From Ulva prolifera (Eukaryota > Chlorophyta > Ulvophyceae > Ulvales > Ulvaceae), in assembly GCA_023078555.1 (NCBI GenBank), contig JALAAN010000012.1, positions 36,001-100,000 of the forward strand: a stretch of 64,000 bases of DNA, in the 5' to 3' direction. The notes under the pieces are model-generated. The model saw only the letters and a program-made list of their open reading frames with translations. It was not told the origin of the DNA and made no database searches. This document shows, one piece after another, positions 1-9,217 of the stretch. Both the position numbers and the translations under genes were made by a program. Each line of letters starts with the position of its first letter. The first letter of the stretch is position 1.

Positions 1-120
1 GGAGGGATGCCAAACACATTTCAGGCTCGCTGCACTCGCAATCATATATCTCTGCTGAAGTATGGTAGTGAGGAATAACCTTTGCAATAATATACATTTA
101 CCTGCAAGGCCTGTTTGTGT

Positions 121-160
121 GGCAGTGTTTGTTTTCACCCGTTTTCACTCTTTTGTAACA
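121..160 (+). repeat. LINE-B type 3' tail, very short copy
   Basis: About 40 bp match the 3' end of the LINE-B insertion described at 20876-21977: GTGTTTGTTTTC, then CACTCTTTTGTAACA. No coding sequence is attached, so this is probably a severely 5'-truncated copy or a related SINE tail. The identity with the LINE-B end is seen directly. Calling it a retroposed tail is inference. Confidence 0.5.
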
Positions 161-230
161 CATTCAGTCGCCCTCTTGCATACCAAAGGTCAGCAAGCGC
201 TCTAACTCATCACGCTCAATGTCCTGCTCA

Positions 231-566
231 TCAGCATTGTCGACAGTGATCACTATAACCTACCTCCTCACCACCTTGAGTACCTGGAACCACATCAGAC
301 AAAACAGCGTCCCACGCCTCATCAGGCTGCATGGCTACTGCCTCAGCAAGCTTACCGACGAGGAGGTCGCAATTTGAATCTTTCACCAGTTTCGCATACA
401 TGTCTATCATGGTGAGGGCACCCTCCTTATCATCTATGGGCCTGTTGGGATCAAAATGCTGCTCGCGCAAGTCTTCGTATGTGACAGCTTGTTTCACACG
501 TATCTCAGGCAGGAGATAGGCTCGGTGAGTCTCTTGCAACATGTGCATTTTCAGTACATGCACCAT
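231..566 (-). CDS. hypothetical protein fragment, unrecognised
   Basis: A 111-codon leftward frame with balanced, protein-like composition. It includes segments such as YLLPEIRVKQAVTYEDLREQ and GALTMIDMYAKLV, and it lacks the low-complexity look of the shadow frames nearby. I do not recognise a family. It may be an exon or a remnant of a transposon protein, since LINE-B tails and other repeats surround it. The reading-frame start at 566 is only the first in-frame ATG, and no splice context could be proven. Confidence 0.35.
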   Translation of the reverse strand: MVHVLKMHMLQETHRAYLLPEIRVKQAVTYEDLREQHFDPNRPIDDKEGALTMIDMYAKLVKDSNCDLLVGKLAEAVAMQPDEAWDAVLSDVVPGTQGGEEVGYSDHCRQC

Positions 567-1719
567 ATGTGTCCAGTCTTTCGCAAGGGGGCTACATGAA
601 AGTGAAGCATATTTTAGCTGATAAGTCTCCGGCGTATCCGTGGAATGATTTGTGTCGCAGTTGCGTCGCGTTGCGAATGATCACCGCATTCTGCTCTCAC
701 CGATGCGCAATTCATCAACCCAGTTTGCCAGCAGGCGCTACTGTCTGGCAAAACTGCAATATGTTACCGCATGGTCCTATCGCAGATTAATCTGGCATCA
801 CCATTGCTGGTGCATGCGCGCGCAGGCACTTGAGCTTGGCACCTCACGGGATCACGTTGGTAACCTTTGTATGCCACACGCACATACATTCAGTACACTA
901 TAATTTAACAATTGACAGCCAGATAACCGCTAGCCGGCGATGGTCAGACAGGTTCACGGCAGCCCAACGTCGTTACACATGGTGAGGTCACCCACGCACA
1001 CAACGAAAATGTACCAGGTACCAACAGAAGCTAAAAAATCGTGTGTTGTATGTCATTTTTGATGTTCTCCGTGCACTGGACACGATGCCGCGTGATTGGG
1101 GAACAAATAAGCGCGATTGGGGAGAATCGCCCGTTCTCGCTGAAATGGGGCATCGCGTTGGGGAAGCTCCCCACCGCTGGGATCAACCTCCCAGAATGCC
1201 CAAACAACATCGACAATACTCAAATGCTTCCCCAATTTGGCAAATTCGCTGTCGAATTTGCGCGCCCTTACCGGCCCCACCCTTTAGCGGGAGTGCATGG
1301 ATAACGGTTCGCCCTCGCCGTTCTCACGCGGTGTTTACAAGTTTACCCCTGCTCTGTGGCGGCTGGGGGTGCGCGTCTTTTAGAATCTCTGCTCCATGTT
1401 CTCTGGTTTCTCGATGGGTAGCATAAAACCTAGCTGATATACATGGTGCGTGTCATCGCTGGGACCATGCCCGTCGTTGCAGCGAGGCCGCGCGCACGCT
1501 GATCTGTCACATCTTCAACGCGTCAGGCATCACAAGAAGCCATATTTGCAGATGAACGTCGACGTCGGCGAGGACGTCACGGAGGCCAAGGCCGACCTGT
1601 CAGATCAGGTGCGGTCCACAAGTGCTTACAAAATATTCTTTTGTGACGCGCTCTTTCGTGACTTCGTTTGGAAGAGATACCTGACGCACGTACGCACACA
1701 CGATTTGCGAGTCGCAGCA
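567..1719. other. stretch with no recognisable gene
   Basis: Only short unconvincing frames occur on both strands. Around 1090-1210 the motif GATTGGGGA and close variants recur, which suggests an old repeat. I see no RNA gene, TIR or target duplication here. Confidence 0.4.
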
Positions 1720-1805
1720 TGTAGAGCCCTGTGCATGTAGAGCCCTGTGTAGAGCCCTGAAACAGCAGCAGGAGCATGTTTACAAAAGAACCCATGTAGA
1801 GCCCC
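1720..1805. repeat. cluster of hAT-like termini (TGTAGAGCCCTG)
   Basis: The 12-mer TGTAGAGCCCTG, which is the right terminus of the hAT MITE at 4367-4826, occurs at 1720-1731, 1736-1747 and 1748-1759. A fourth, altered copy (TGTAGAGCCCC) begins at 1795. No matching left terminus (CAGGGCTCTACA) lies close by, so these are orphan ends. Confidence 0.55.
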
Positions 1806-1852
1806 AAATTGCGACAGAACGATCTTGTTTGACCACAGTCTGAGGCGACGCA

Positions 1853-2690
1853 AGGGGGGTCTGCACTCGGGCCATGCACACGTCCACCGGGAACGCGAGC
1901 CACTCAGACATCGCCCAGGGCCCTGGGCGGTGTCTATAGACTCACAATGACATACTGAATGCACACAGGCGGTCCTTGGGCGAAACGTAGAAAAGTGCCC
2001 AGGGAAAGGCCTGTTTTCGCCCCAAATGCTGATTTCGCCCATGGCCATGGACGCGGATTTGGCGCCCAGCGCACGCCCAGTGAGCACAGTGGGTTGAGAA
2101 CACCCCAAACACACTATAATTTGTCTCATGGATGTTCAGTGACCTATCAACCGGTGTCGTGCGGGTATGTCCGACGTGTCTGTGATGCAGTCATGGAGAG
2201 CGGACACCACGCCGGCCTGGACCGGCTTAGCTACCACAGACTCAGCGATTGAGTGAAGTTAAGTGACTGACGGCTTTGCTGTTGGTTTCTGCCGGAACTT
2301 GCGTGCAGTTTCTGCACCTCGTGAGTTTGCAAAGACGCAAAACAGCTGTGTCAGCAAAGACGCAACATAGCATTCCAATCGACCACGGCATATATGTACA
2401 CATACCAAAAATCACCAGACTCAGATAGTCTCAGAAAATCACCAGGCTCAGGATCTCTAATCTCGGTGGGGCAGGCAGCATTATTCTTCCGTCACAGTGA
2501 TTGAAAGTACGCTGCCGTAAACCGGCTCATCAAAGCCACGGCAAGAATGATCCCTGCGCGATAAATAAATTGCAGTCATAATTTTCACCTGTGTATATCA
2601 GTCCCTTCCTCGTTATGGTTGGCACGGAGGCGCTGCGAATCTGGCTGTGACGGTCGCGACAGCATGTTCGTTCACACAAATGTATCCTCT
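1853..2690 (+). repeat. dispersed repeat R2, copy a
   Basis: About 840 bp that recur at 30066-30330 (same strand, partial) and 31160-31938 (opposite strand, nearly full). The family begins GGGGGGTCTGCACTCGGGCC and carries a perfect 16-bp palindrome GCCCAGGGCCCTGGGC near its start. It then has several GGGCGAAA/TTCGCCC motifs and ends near GCTGCGAATCTGGCTGTGAC. A conserved short frame exists in copies a and c but shows no known domain. I found no TIR or target duplication, so the element class is unknown. Confidence 0.7.
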
Positions 2691-2963
2691 TGCACAATGC
2701 TGCCATGCAAAAGCTTGCAACTGACGAATGTTCTGCTCTGCGTAAGGTCTGGATGATGTGACATGTGCCAGTAGGGCTGAGAGGCTGTAGTGGATCGCGT
2801 GACTAAAGTGCTTGCAAGTAAAGTGTGATATCATATGCACAGCGCGTCGAGGCTTACAAAAGAGTGATGCACAACGCGTCGATGGTGTGAGGTTCAAGCA
2901 TATGAATTTCTGATTTTCCGAGTGATTTTGCATGCGACAGCCTTTCTTCTGTGGCAAAGAAGA

Positions 2964-3007
2964 TTCGATTTTGGTGTTTGTCTTCTTGCGTTCACTCTTT
3001 TGTAACA
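2964..3007 (+). repeat. LINE-B type 3' tail
   Basis: GATTCGATTTTGGTGTTTGT followed by GCGTTCACTCTTTTGTAACA matches the end of the LINE-B insertion at 20876-21977. Only the tail is present. Confidence 0.5.
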
Positions 3008-3234
3008 TTCTTCTGTGCCACCGTAAGGCCGATGAAGCGACGATCGCGAGCACATGCGCTGCGTAACCCGCGCGTTTGCGAGGAGCCCCTCTCACTCCGC
3101 GCTCAACAAAAAAGTGCACCTGACACCCCGAGCAGATTGAAAAGACAGAGTGGATACTCCGATATCGATGCGAGAATCGTTGCGAAAATCAGAGGGGCCC
3201 CGACAGCCCGGGGACAAAAAATATATAGTATTTT

Positions 3235-3325
3235 GTGCACCACTGCAGTGCAGTGTGCACCCATGCCATTGTCAGGGCCTTGCGGTGCTACTTGCCTCTC
3301 TGTGCTTGTCCTTGCAACCCATCCG
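3235..3325 (+). repeat. LINE-A-like 3' tail with internal palindrome
   Basis: GCGGTGCTACTTGCCTCTCT then TTGTCCTTGCAACCC resembles the LINE-A 3' end (GCGGTGCTGCCCGCC ... TTTGTCCTTGTAACACA). Just upstream, 3235-3260 forms an imperfect palindrome (GTGCACCACTGCAG / GTGCAGTGTGCAC). The copy is diverged, with GCAACCC in place of GTAACAC. Confidence 0.4.
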
Positions 3326-3360
3326 TGATGAATGTGTGTCTGCCATATATATGCTGTGCC

Positions 3361-3432
3361 GGGCTATCTCCGAGATAGGTACCTATCTCGGAGATAGCCC
3401 ATTATATCAGGGCACGTGCCCTGATATAATGG
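3361..3432. repeat. two abutting perfect palindromes
   Basis: Positions 3361-3400 form a perfect 40-bp palindrome (arm GGGCTATCTCCGAGATAGGT). Positions 3399-3432 form a perfect 34-bp palindrome (arm CCATTATATCAGGGCAC), overlapping the first by two bases. Neither has a spacer. They could extrude as twin cruciforms. They are not flanked by a coding region. Confidence 0.85.
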
Positions 3433-3580
3433 CCACCGTCCCGTGGCAGCTACCGTCACACCTCGTGCTTTGTGAATGACATGTCATGTCACATATAGTA
3501 CCGGTCTACACCGGTCTAAAATTAGACCCTCGCCTTCCTTCGCCGGGTTCCCTGCGGTGGCGCTGACGCTCATGACGGTA

Positions 3581-3638
3581 CGCTATATATAGCGTTCAAA
3601 TGATCAATGATTTTTTTTAAATCATTTATCATTTGAAC
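3581..3638. repeat. short palindrome plus 20-bp-arm hairpin
   Basis: Positions 3581-3594 read CGCTATATATAGCG, a perfect palindrome. Immediately after it, 3594-3638 is a hairpin with 20-nt arms (GTTCAAATGATCAATGATTT / AAATCATTTATCATTTGAAC, one mismatch) around a run of T. It resembles the core of a fold-back MITE. No target duplication was identified. Confidence 0.75.
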
Positions 3639-3782
3639 ATTGCATATGATCCTCATTGTTCTGTTCAGACATTGACAAGCGCTGTGTGACATGGATGGGC
3701 CTGCCGATGAGGGGGGTACCCGGTAGGCACTTGGGTCTGGGATGTGTACCGGGAACGCGGAGCACTCAGGCATCAATAGGAC

Positions 3783-4068
3783 CAGTGCTCTACAATGCGC
3801 CGGTTTTCCCGCTGAAATAGACGTTTTTCCTGAAACTGCCGCCAAGATTTTGACAAGTCGACGGTTTACGCCGCTGAAAATGGGCTGTTACAGCAAATGC
3901 CATGGCCAGCGGGCGCAGCCCGTTGTGTCTCGGGCGTCTGAGCGGTCTTGCCCGCTGAAAAGTGCGACGTGCGAGCGCAGCGAGCGGGATGTGTTCACAT
4001 AGATGATGCTGCGAGCTCACGAGCGACCGAAGCGAGCGATCTTGACGAGCAGCTGCACCTAGGTGCAC
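3783..4068 (+). mobile_element. possible truncated hAT-like element (left end only)
   Basis: CAGTGCTCTACAA at 3783 resembles the TIR of the intact hAT MITE at 4367 (CAGGGCTCTACAA), and the interior repeats CCCGCTGAAA as that MITE repeats TCGGGAAA. No matching right terminus was found before the LINE-B-type tail at 4069, so the element appears incomplete. Confidence 0.35.
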
Positions 4069-4088
4069 AGTTCACTCTTTTGTAACAC
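4069..4088 (+). repeat. LINE-B type 3' tail, minimal copy
   Basis: GTTCACTCTTTTGTAACAC repeats the last bases of LINE-B. It is too short to be more than suggestive. Confidence 0.35.
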
Positions 4089-4358
4089 TTTTTTCCTCAG
4101 GTGCACTTTCCGAGACGTCACTTGCAATTGATGCTTTGCTCCGTAGCCGCAAGACGCTGGCTCTGTATCACTACATAATGTTGCTAAGCACAGCTCAAAG
4201 TGCCAATAGACGCTGTGTGCACCTGTCGCTTTGAGCAATGCTTAGTCGGTTCGGTTCACCAACGTTGCAAGGGGTCAGCCCCCAGAAAGCGCGCCCGTGA
4301 TGAGGTTGCTAGCACGTCCGGCACGAACCAGGCTGCGAGAAGTCAGCTAGGCGGTGAT

Positions 4359-4834
4359 CATGCGACCAGGGCTCTACAAGCCAGTTTTTTCTGGTCGGGA
4401 AAACCGAAGCCATATCCCATTTTTGGTCGGGCTGGCCCCGAAAAGCAGCCTGCTGGATATCGGGTTGCCCGCCGACCTCCTCAGGTTCTATCGGGGGTGT
4501 CAAAAACAATTTTCGGGTGATTTGCATTAGTACGCGCTCATGCACCGGGCAGTGCACATGTTCTCGCCTTCACAGATCTGAAAGCTGTTACCACCTCAAG
4601 AATCCTTACTCAATAAAAAGTATATGCCCGAAGACCATTTTTCCCGACAAGCTGTCGGCGTTGGTCGGGTCTTATCCCGAAAAGCACCATTGGCGACCGT
4701 CGGGCACGCCCGCCGGCCCCCCCCCTGGCTTGTCGGGGGAAACCGACGACTCGCTTCGCTCGCCGTCGGTTTTTTTTGCCTTTTTCCAATTTTTCGTCGG
4801 GAAACCGATCGGGATGTAGAGCCCTGCATGCGAC
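4359..4834. mobile_element. hAT-type MITE with 8-bp target duplication
   Basis: The element spans 4367-4826 (460 bp). It begins CAGGGCTCTACA and ends TGTAGAGCCCTG, a perfect 12-bp terminal inverted repeat. It is flanked by the 8-bp direct duplication CATGCGAC at 4359-4366 and 4827-4834. An 8-bp duplication and TIRs of this form are characteristic of the hAT superfamily. It encodes no transposase, so it must depend on an autonomous relative. Confidence 0.88.
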
Positions 4835-5151
4835 CGCTGATGTTATCGACGCATGTGGCCACCCTTGACTCTCAAATATCTCATCTGAGATACTGACCTT
4901 CGGTGCGGATGAAACATCCATTTGGTTTTATATCCCGAAGTTTGTACATGTCAAGGATAAAGGCGGACTCGGAGGTGCTGCCCGCTGCTCGCAGCGAAAT
5001 CACCTGCAGGCATGCAGCTAAGCAGATAGCAGCGCGCGCTGCGCAGAACACAACCACCAACCCCCAGCCCCACACTGTGCATGCGGGCATGGAGGACTCG
5101 CGAGTTGGTGCTGCCGGACTGAGGCGTGGGCGCTGCAGCATGCTGCAGCCG

Positions 5152-5201
5152 GGTGTGGGTGTGGGTGTGGGTGCATGCACATGTGGGTGTGGGTGTGGGT
5201 G
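5152..5201. repeat. GTGTGG microsatellite
   Basis: A run of GTGTGG/GTGGGT units lies next to the inverted LINE-A tail starting at about 5200. A second GTGTGG run occurs at 6595-6632. Both resemble the GT-rich 3' UTR of the LINE-A family. Confidence 0.6.
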
Positions 5202-5684
5202 TGTTACAAGGACAAAGTAAGCAATTGAGCTCAAGGTAGGTTGCATCGTGAGCAACGAGCAACAACCAGGGGAACCGCACACCACGCAACCAGCCACACG
5301 CAGCACACACCAACACACCCACGCAACGTACGCGTCAGCACCCGCGCCGGCCACAGCCACACAGCTACACAGCCAGACACACATGAACACCCACACGCCC
5401 GCCCCCACTTGCATCCCGCCCATCAGCCCCGTGTGGGTGTTTGTTACAAAGGACAAAGCCGGAGCGGCCGGTAGCACCGCCAGGACCACGAGGAAGCACA
5501 CGAACAATGAAACGCGCACGCAACAGGAGAGCAACACTGACAGCCACCTCGAACCCGCCCGAATTCGAATTTCAAGGCACCTATAGGCACCTATACACAC
5601 CCCCACACGCACCCACCCCCACAAACACCTCCACACTCGACCACACACACCCACACCAGACCCACGTACCCGCACCCAGTCCAT
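5200..5684 (-). repeat. two inverted LINE-A 3' tails in tandem
   Basis: On the minus strand two LINE-A ends abut. One has its terminus at about 5200-5215 (GTGTTACAAGGACAAAG as seen on the plus strand) and continues to about 5440. The second has its terminus at about 5441 (TTGTTACAAAGGACAAAGC, then GGTAGCACCGCC). Both consist of the CA/GT-rich 3' UTR only. Long frames through this segment are low-complexity His/Thr/Pro translations and are not genes. Confidence 0.55.
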
Positions 5685-6347
5685 CACGCGGGCAAGGCAG
5701 TTTTGGCGGGACTCACAGTCCCGTCTGATGACCTCTCGCCGCTTACAGGCCATCCGGCCTGAGCGGTGGGGTGCCCCTCGGGAGCCCCGTCCGCTTGACG
5801 CCACCAACCGATGGCCTCTGACTCCAGCTAGGCCGGGTCCGATGGGCGTGCGGGATGCCTTCGTTGGCATGTGCAGGGATTGCGGAGACGGCTTGGGTGA
5901 TGCCTTGTCCCGGGTACGGTGCGGCGTGGGCCGGCGAGGCTGCGCGGCGGTGTGCCGGGCTGGCGTCACGGTGGTGTGCTGTGGCTCGGGGGGGTGGGGG
6001 TGGGGTTTGGGGCTAGGGCGGCCCCCGGCAATCGGGCGGCCATGATGGGTGCCCTCAGGCAGCAGTGTGTTGGGTATGGCCCTGTCGTACGGCGGCGGGC
6101 GTTGTACATGTGGTGTTAGCGATTGTGTTGTTGTGTGTAGGCCGTGGGGTCTGTGCGTGCGTGTATGGGTGTGTGGGTGTGTGCTTGGCGGTCTGCGGAT
6201 CTGTGTCGTTTGCTGCGCCGGTGATATCATCGATGGGTTTTCTGGGCGTGGTGGGTGTCGCGTGCGTGGGTGTGAGGGTGTTTGCTTCGTCTGTTTGCTT
6301 CTTTCGCGGTGCTGCCCGCCTTGCTGCCTTTGTCCCTGTAACACACC
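5685..6347 (+). mobile_element. 5'-truncated LINE-A, copy 1
   Basis: Shares over 600 bp with copies at 18999-19847 and 31960-32520: GGGCAAGGCAGTTTTGGCGG at the start, a GT-rich 3' UTR, then GCGGTGCTGCCCGCCTTGC and TGTCCCTGTAACACA at the end. Only the last codons of the LINE ORF are included, so this copy is a dead 5' truncation. I could not identify a target duplication. Confidence 0.7.
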
Positions 6348-6631
6348 ACCGCGCCAGCATGCTATATGACCCGCCGCCCTCGCGGCCACGGCAGCCCCAT
6401 GCGGCAGCCAGGCCGGCGCCTGCCCAACGCGGAAGCCGTTCGGGGCCCCCAGGAACCCCACCCCAACCCAATGCCCCACCGCCGTCACTCAACGCCGCAC
6501 CCGACTATGTCAGCCCCGAGCGGCAGAGCAACACGCACGGGAGCACCACCATCCGCCGACCCACCCAGAACAGAGCACGCCCGAGGCGTATTGTGTGGGT
6601 GTGTGGGTGTGGGTGTGGGTGTGGGTGTGGC

Positions 6632-6691
6632 CGTTGATTTGGAAGAGACTCTGTTGATGTGTTTGTCTTATCCCGCTCACTCTTCTGGAAC
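6632..6691 (+). repeat. diverged LINE-B 3' tail
   Basis: CGTTGATTTGGAAGAGACTC, then GTGTTTGTCTTATCCCGCTC and ACTCTTCTGGAAC, resembles the LINE-B end with several substitutions. Confidence 0.4.
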
Positions 6692-7257
6692 CCACACTGT
6701 GCATGCCTCGACTTTGTTGTAAGCTGCACCGGCATTGCATGCATCTCCTGATTTCTTCCCAACTTGCACCGGGCCCCCCCAGCAGTACAGCAACACAGCG
6801 CTGTGAACGTGGCCCTCCAGGTTTAGCTACTAGGTATATATGTATACTCCGACACACCTTAAACATTGTACAGCACGTTTTGGCGCGATTGGAGGCCGTA
6901 TCCAGGCATTCTCATGTGGAGCACCCTAGAATGGAACACCCGATTGGGCGGCACACCCAGGTGACTCACTATCGGGGGCGAAAGTGCCATAGCCTCTGTG
7001 TAGCATACCATTGGCGAGCCGGCCCAGTCCATAGAATCTGAGCGTGCATTTCTACCAAAACCAAAACAGCAAATAAGATGCGCCCTTACTAGTAATTAGC
7101 TCGTTAACGAACACTGGTCAGCAGCCGTTTGATATCGCACATAGGTCAACTATGTACGGTACCTATATATATGACCGGTCAACCTGACAGCCCGAGTTGC
7201 GACAGCTGCAGCTTAGACACGCCAAAGAGGTGGTGCCCCGGGACTGGTCTCTCAAGG

Positions 7258-7416
7258 GTAAAGTAAATTAAAGTAAAATCTGAATTTACTGAGCCGTACC
7301 CTATTCGACCTTGACAACTCCGAGTGAACGGGACCACATGCCGAATTCGGCCTTAAGGGGTAAGCCACCTGAAATCCCTCAGACGACCGTACGCAACTCA
7401 CAGGGCCTCCTCCGGT
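7258..7416 (+). repeat. R1 family terminus (solo end)
   Basis: GTAAAGTAAATTAAAGTAAA, then ACTGAGCCGTA and TTGACAACTCCGAGTGAACG, matches the R1 ends at 20627, 24811 and (inverted) 25565-25690. The following segment CTCAGACGACCGTACGCAAC also matches the interior of the right arm at 24811-25690. No opposite terminus was found nearby, so this is one end of a deleted element. Confidence 0.6.
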
Positions 7417-7905
7417 TCTCAGCGAGGTGATCGCGCACGGCCGCTTCGGTTCCCCAAAGCGTGCGCAGAATCGAATCCACGACCTCCTGAAACGGAGGGG
7501 GCAGCTTTTATACCGTCCTCAACCCATTGGACTGCAGTGCTATTGTGACAGTTGGAGCAAGCTCAGCCAGTGGCAGGCTACGATGGATATCCCAATCCGT
7601 TTGAGGCAGTACACACGTTGAAACCTGCCCGCGCCCGTGTGTCCTTGTATCACACTGCTTCAAGTTGAAGCAGTGAAATTTACATGCAACAGGTCGGCGT
7701 CGGGGCCGTAGGCTGTAGTGTCACCGGCAGCCCGTCGTGTAGTGCCACCGGCAGCACGTCAATTCACATATGCACCCTTTACATGCATTCACACACGTGC
7801 AGGTCTGATACAGCATAGATCCCGCGGCCTACCCCTTAACTTGAACACCGCCCGGAGCGCTGCGCCCTGACCCACTGCTAGTAGCAGTGCTTCGAGTCCC
7901 GGGCA
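7417..7905. other. spacer upstream of the GT2 gene
   Basis: No recognisable gene. It contains a 24-bp imperfect direct repeat near 7716-7765 (TAGTGTCACCGGCAGCCCG / TAGTGCCACCGGCAGCACG) and a B-box-like GAATCGAATCC at about 7448 that does not fold as a tRNA. It may hold the promoter of the downstream gene. Confidence 0.35.
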
Positions 7906-8502
7906 GTGGCAATGCATGAGCTGCGACTGGCTGCAGATAGCCAGCCCGATGACAATAGCGTCATCGATGACGATGCTAGCGGAGGCAGCGCTAGCCCCCG
8001 GCTCCCCAGCATGCCGCCGCCGCCGCTGGCACATATATGTGTACACAAGCGCATGCATGACACCCATGTCGTGGCGATTCAATTGCAAGGACCCGATGCA
8101 GATGCATGCGACTCCCCTCCCTCCGATCCTATCGTCGGTGCATTAGCCGCAGAGACAGGGAGCGCCAATTGCAAGGACGCTGAGGCATCCACTGCGTCGG
8201 AGGCATCGATGGTGTCATCGGCGCGTGCATGGCTACTTGAGCACGGCGTGGCAGGCCGGAAGGCTGAGCAGTTCCTGGCGACGTCCGGCTGCCGCAGCCC
8301 CTCCGACGTCGCCCTGTACCTCCACTTCCAGCTGCCTCCGCTGCGATACTCCAATGATGATTATATCAGCAGCGAAATGCGTTCTTTGCTGGGGTTGAAG
8401 CGTGGCGCGGCTCGGCGTGTGCTGGAAGATCTCGGCGTCCGGCATAGTGCGCACCTTAGCCCAGCGACACCAGGTGTACATGGTGCACACAGCCTGCTCT
8501 GA
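7906..8502 (+). CDS. probable 5' exon of the GT2 gene, SAM-like helical domain
   Basis: An open frame of 198 codons with an acidic, Ser/Pro-rich N-terminus. About 70 residues follow (ARAWLLEHGVAGRKAEQFL ... LLGLKRGAARRVLEDLGV) whose helix pattern resembles a sterile-alpha-motif fold, in which a final helix follows a Leu-Gly-Leu turn. The true exon probably ends before the in-frame stop. Possible donors include GT at 8437 and GT at about 8473. The next 700 bp are rich in TGCATG, as the introns of the downstream gene are, which suggests one transcription unit. It could instead be a separate small gene, and the SAM resemblance is by eye only. Confidence 0.45.
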   Translation: MAMHELRLAADSQPDDNSVIDDDASGGSASPRLPSMPPPPLAHICVHKRMHDTHVVAIQLQGPDADACDSPPSDPIVGALAAETGSANCKDAEASTASEASMVSSARAWLLEHGVAGRKAEQFLATSGCRSPSDVALYLHFQLPPLRYSNDDYISSEMRSLLGLKRGAARRVLEDLGVRHSAHLSPATPGVHGAHSLL

Positions 8503-9217
8503 TGCCAGTTGCCGTGCAGACTTCTCGAGTGTGATTATCCTAGGGTGTGGTGCAGTGATGCCGCTGCTCCATGTTTTCACACTGTGCAGGCACAAGTGCG
8601 CACGCATGCCACCATATGCATGCTAGCACTGCATGCATCTGCCGGCGGATCCAATGGAGCTCCAGCTCTGCACGTTTTGAAGCCCTCGAATCCACCAGGC
8701 TGTAGCTAGCACACAATGTGCATGTGGCCATAGGCAGCATATGCCATATGCAATATTGCGACGAGTCAGCGCACAAGTGGCCCGGGGTGCAGGGGGCCAC
8801 CGTTGTCAACAATGCACATGCAATATTGCAAGCGCGCGCACCAGTGCAGGGGGGTGGACCAACATGCATGCTACATGCAGGCACTACCATTCCAGAGGCC
8901 ACCATGAGCGGCAGCTTCCACTCGAGGCATGCGATTCCAGGCATCCACACCGGCACCCAAAATGCAAAGGCATGCTCCACGCACGAACCTGTATACATAT
9001 GTGAGCAACACAGCATGCCGTGACGGCATGTATGCAGCCTTCCTTGCATCCGCCATCCCCTCTACCCCGGCCGGTAATTATAATTGTAGATCTCCTGGAG
9101 TCCACTCAGATGCATGGGCCCCACATGCATGCAGCGACGCGGACGCGCCCTGCAATGCATCCTCACCTACCAGGTCCGTATCTCGAGATAGTGACCACAG
9201 ATGCTCCCCATCTGCAG

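Noticed and set aside
5719-6045. Conserved small protein with CxxC pairs shared by LINE-A copies 1-3
   Set aside because: The frame is not maintained between copies (indels shift the Cys pairs) and it lies in the 3' UTR after the LINE stop codon.
4881-6488. A 535-codon leftward open frame
   Set aside because: It runs through inverted LINE-A 3' UTRs and GT/CA microsatellite. The translation is His/Thr/Pro and Val/Cys low-complexity with no domain.
7440-7515. tRNA-like B box (GAATCGAATCC) and a short stem
   Set aside because: The putative T stem does not pair, the anticodon-like loop has six bases and no A box is placed correctly. Not a tRNA, and weak as a SINE.
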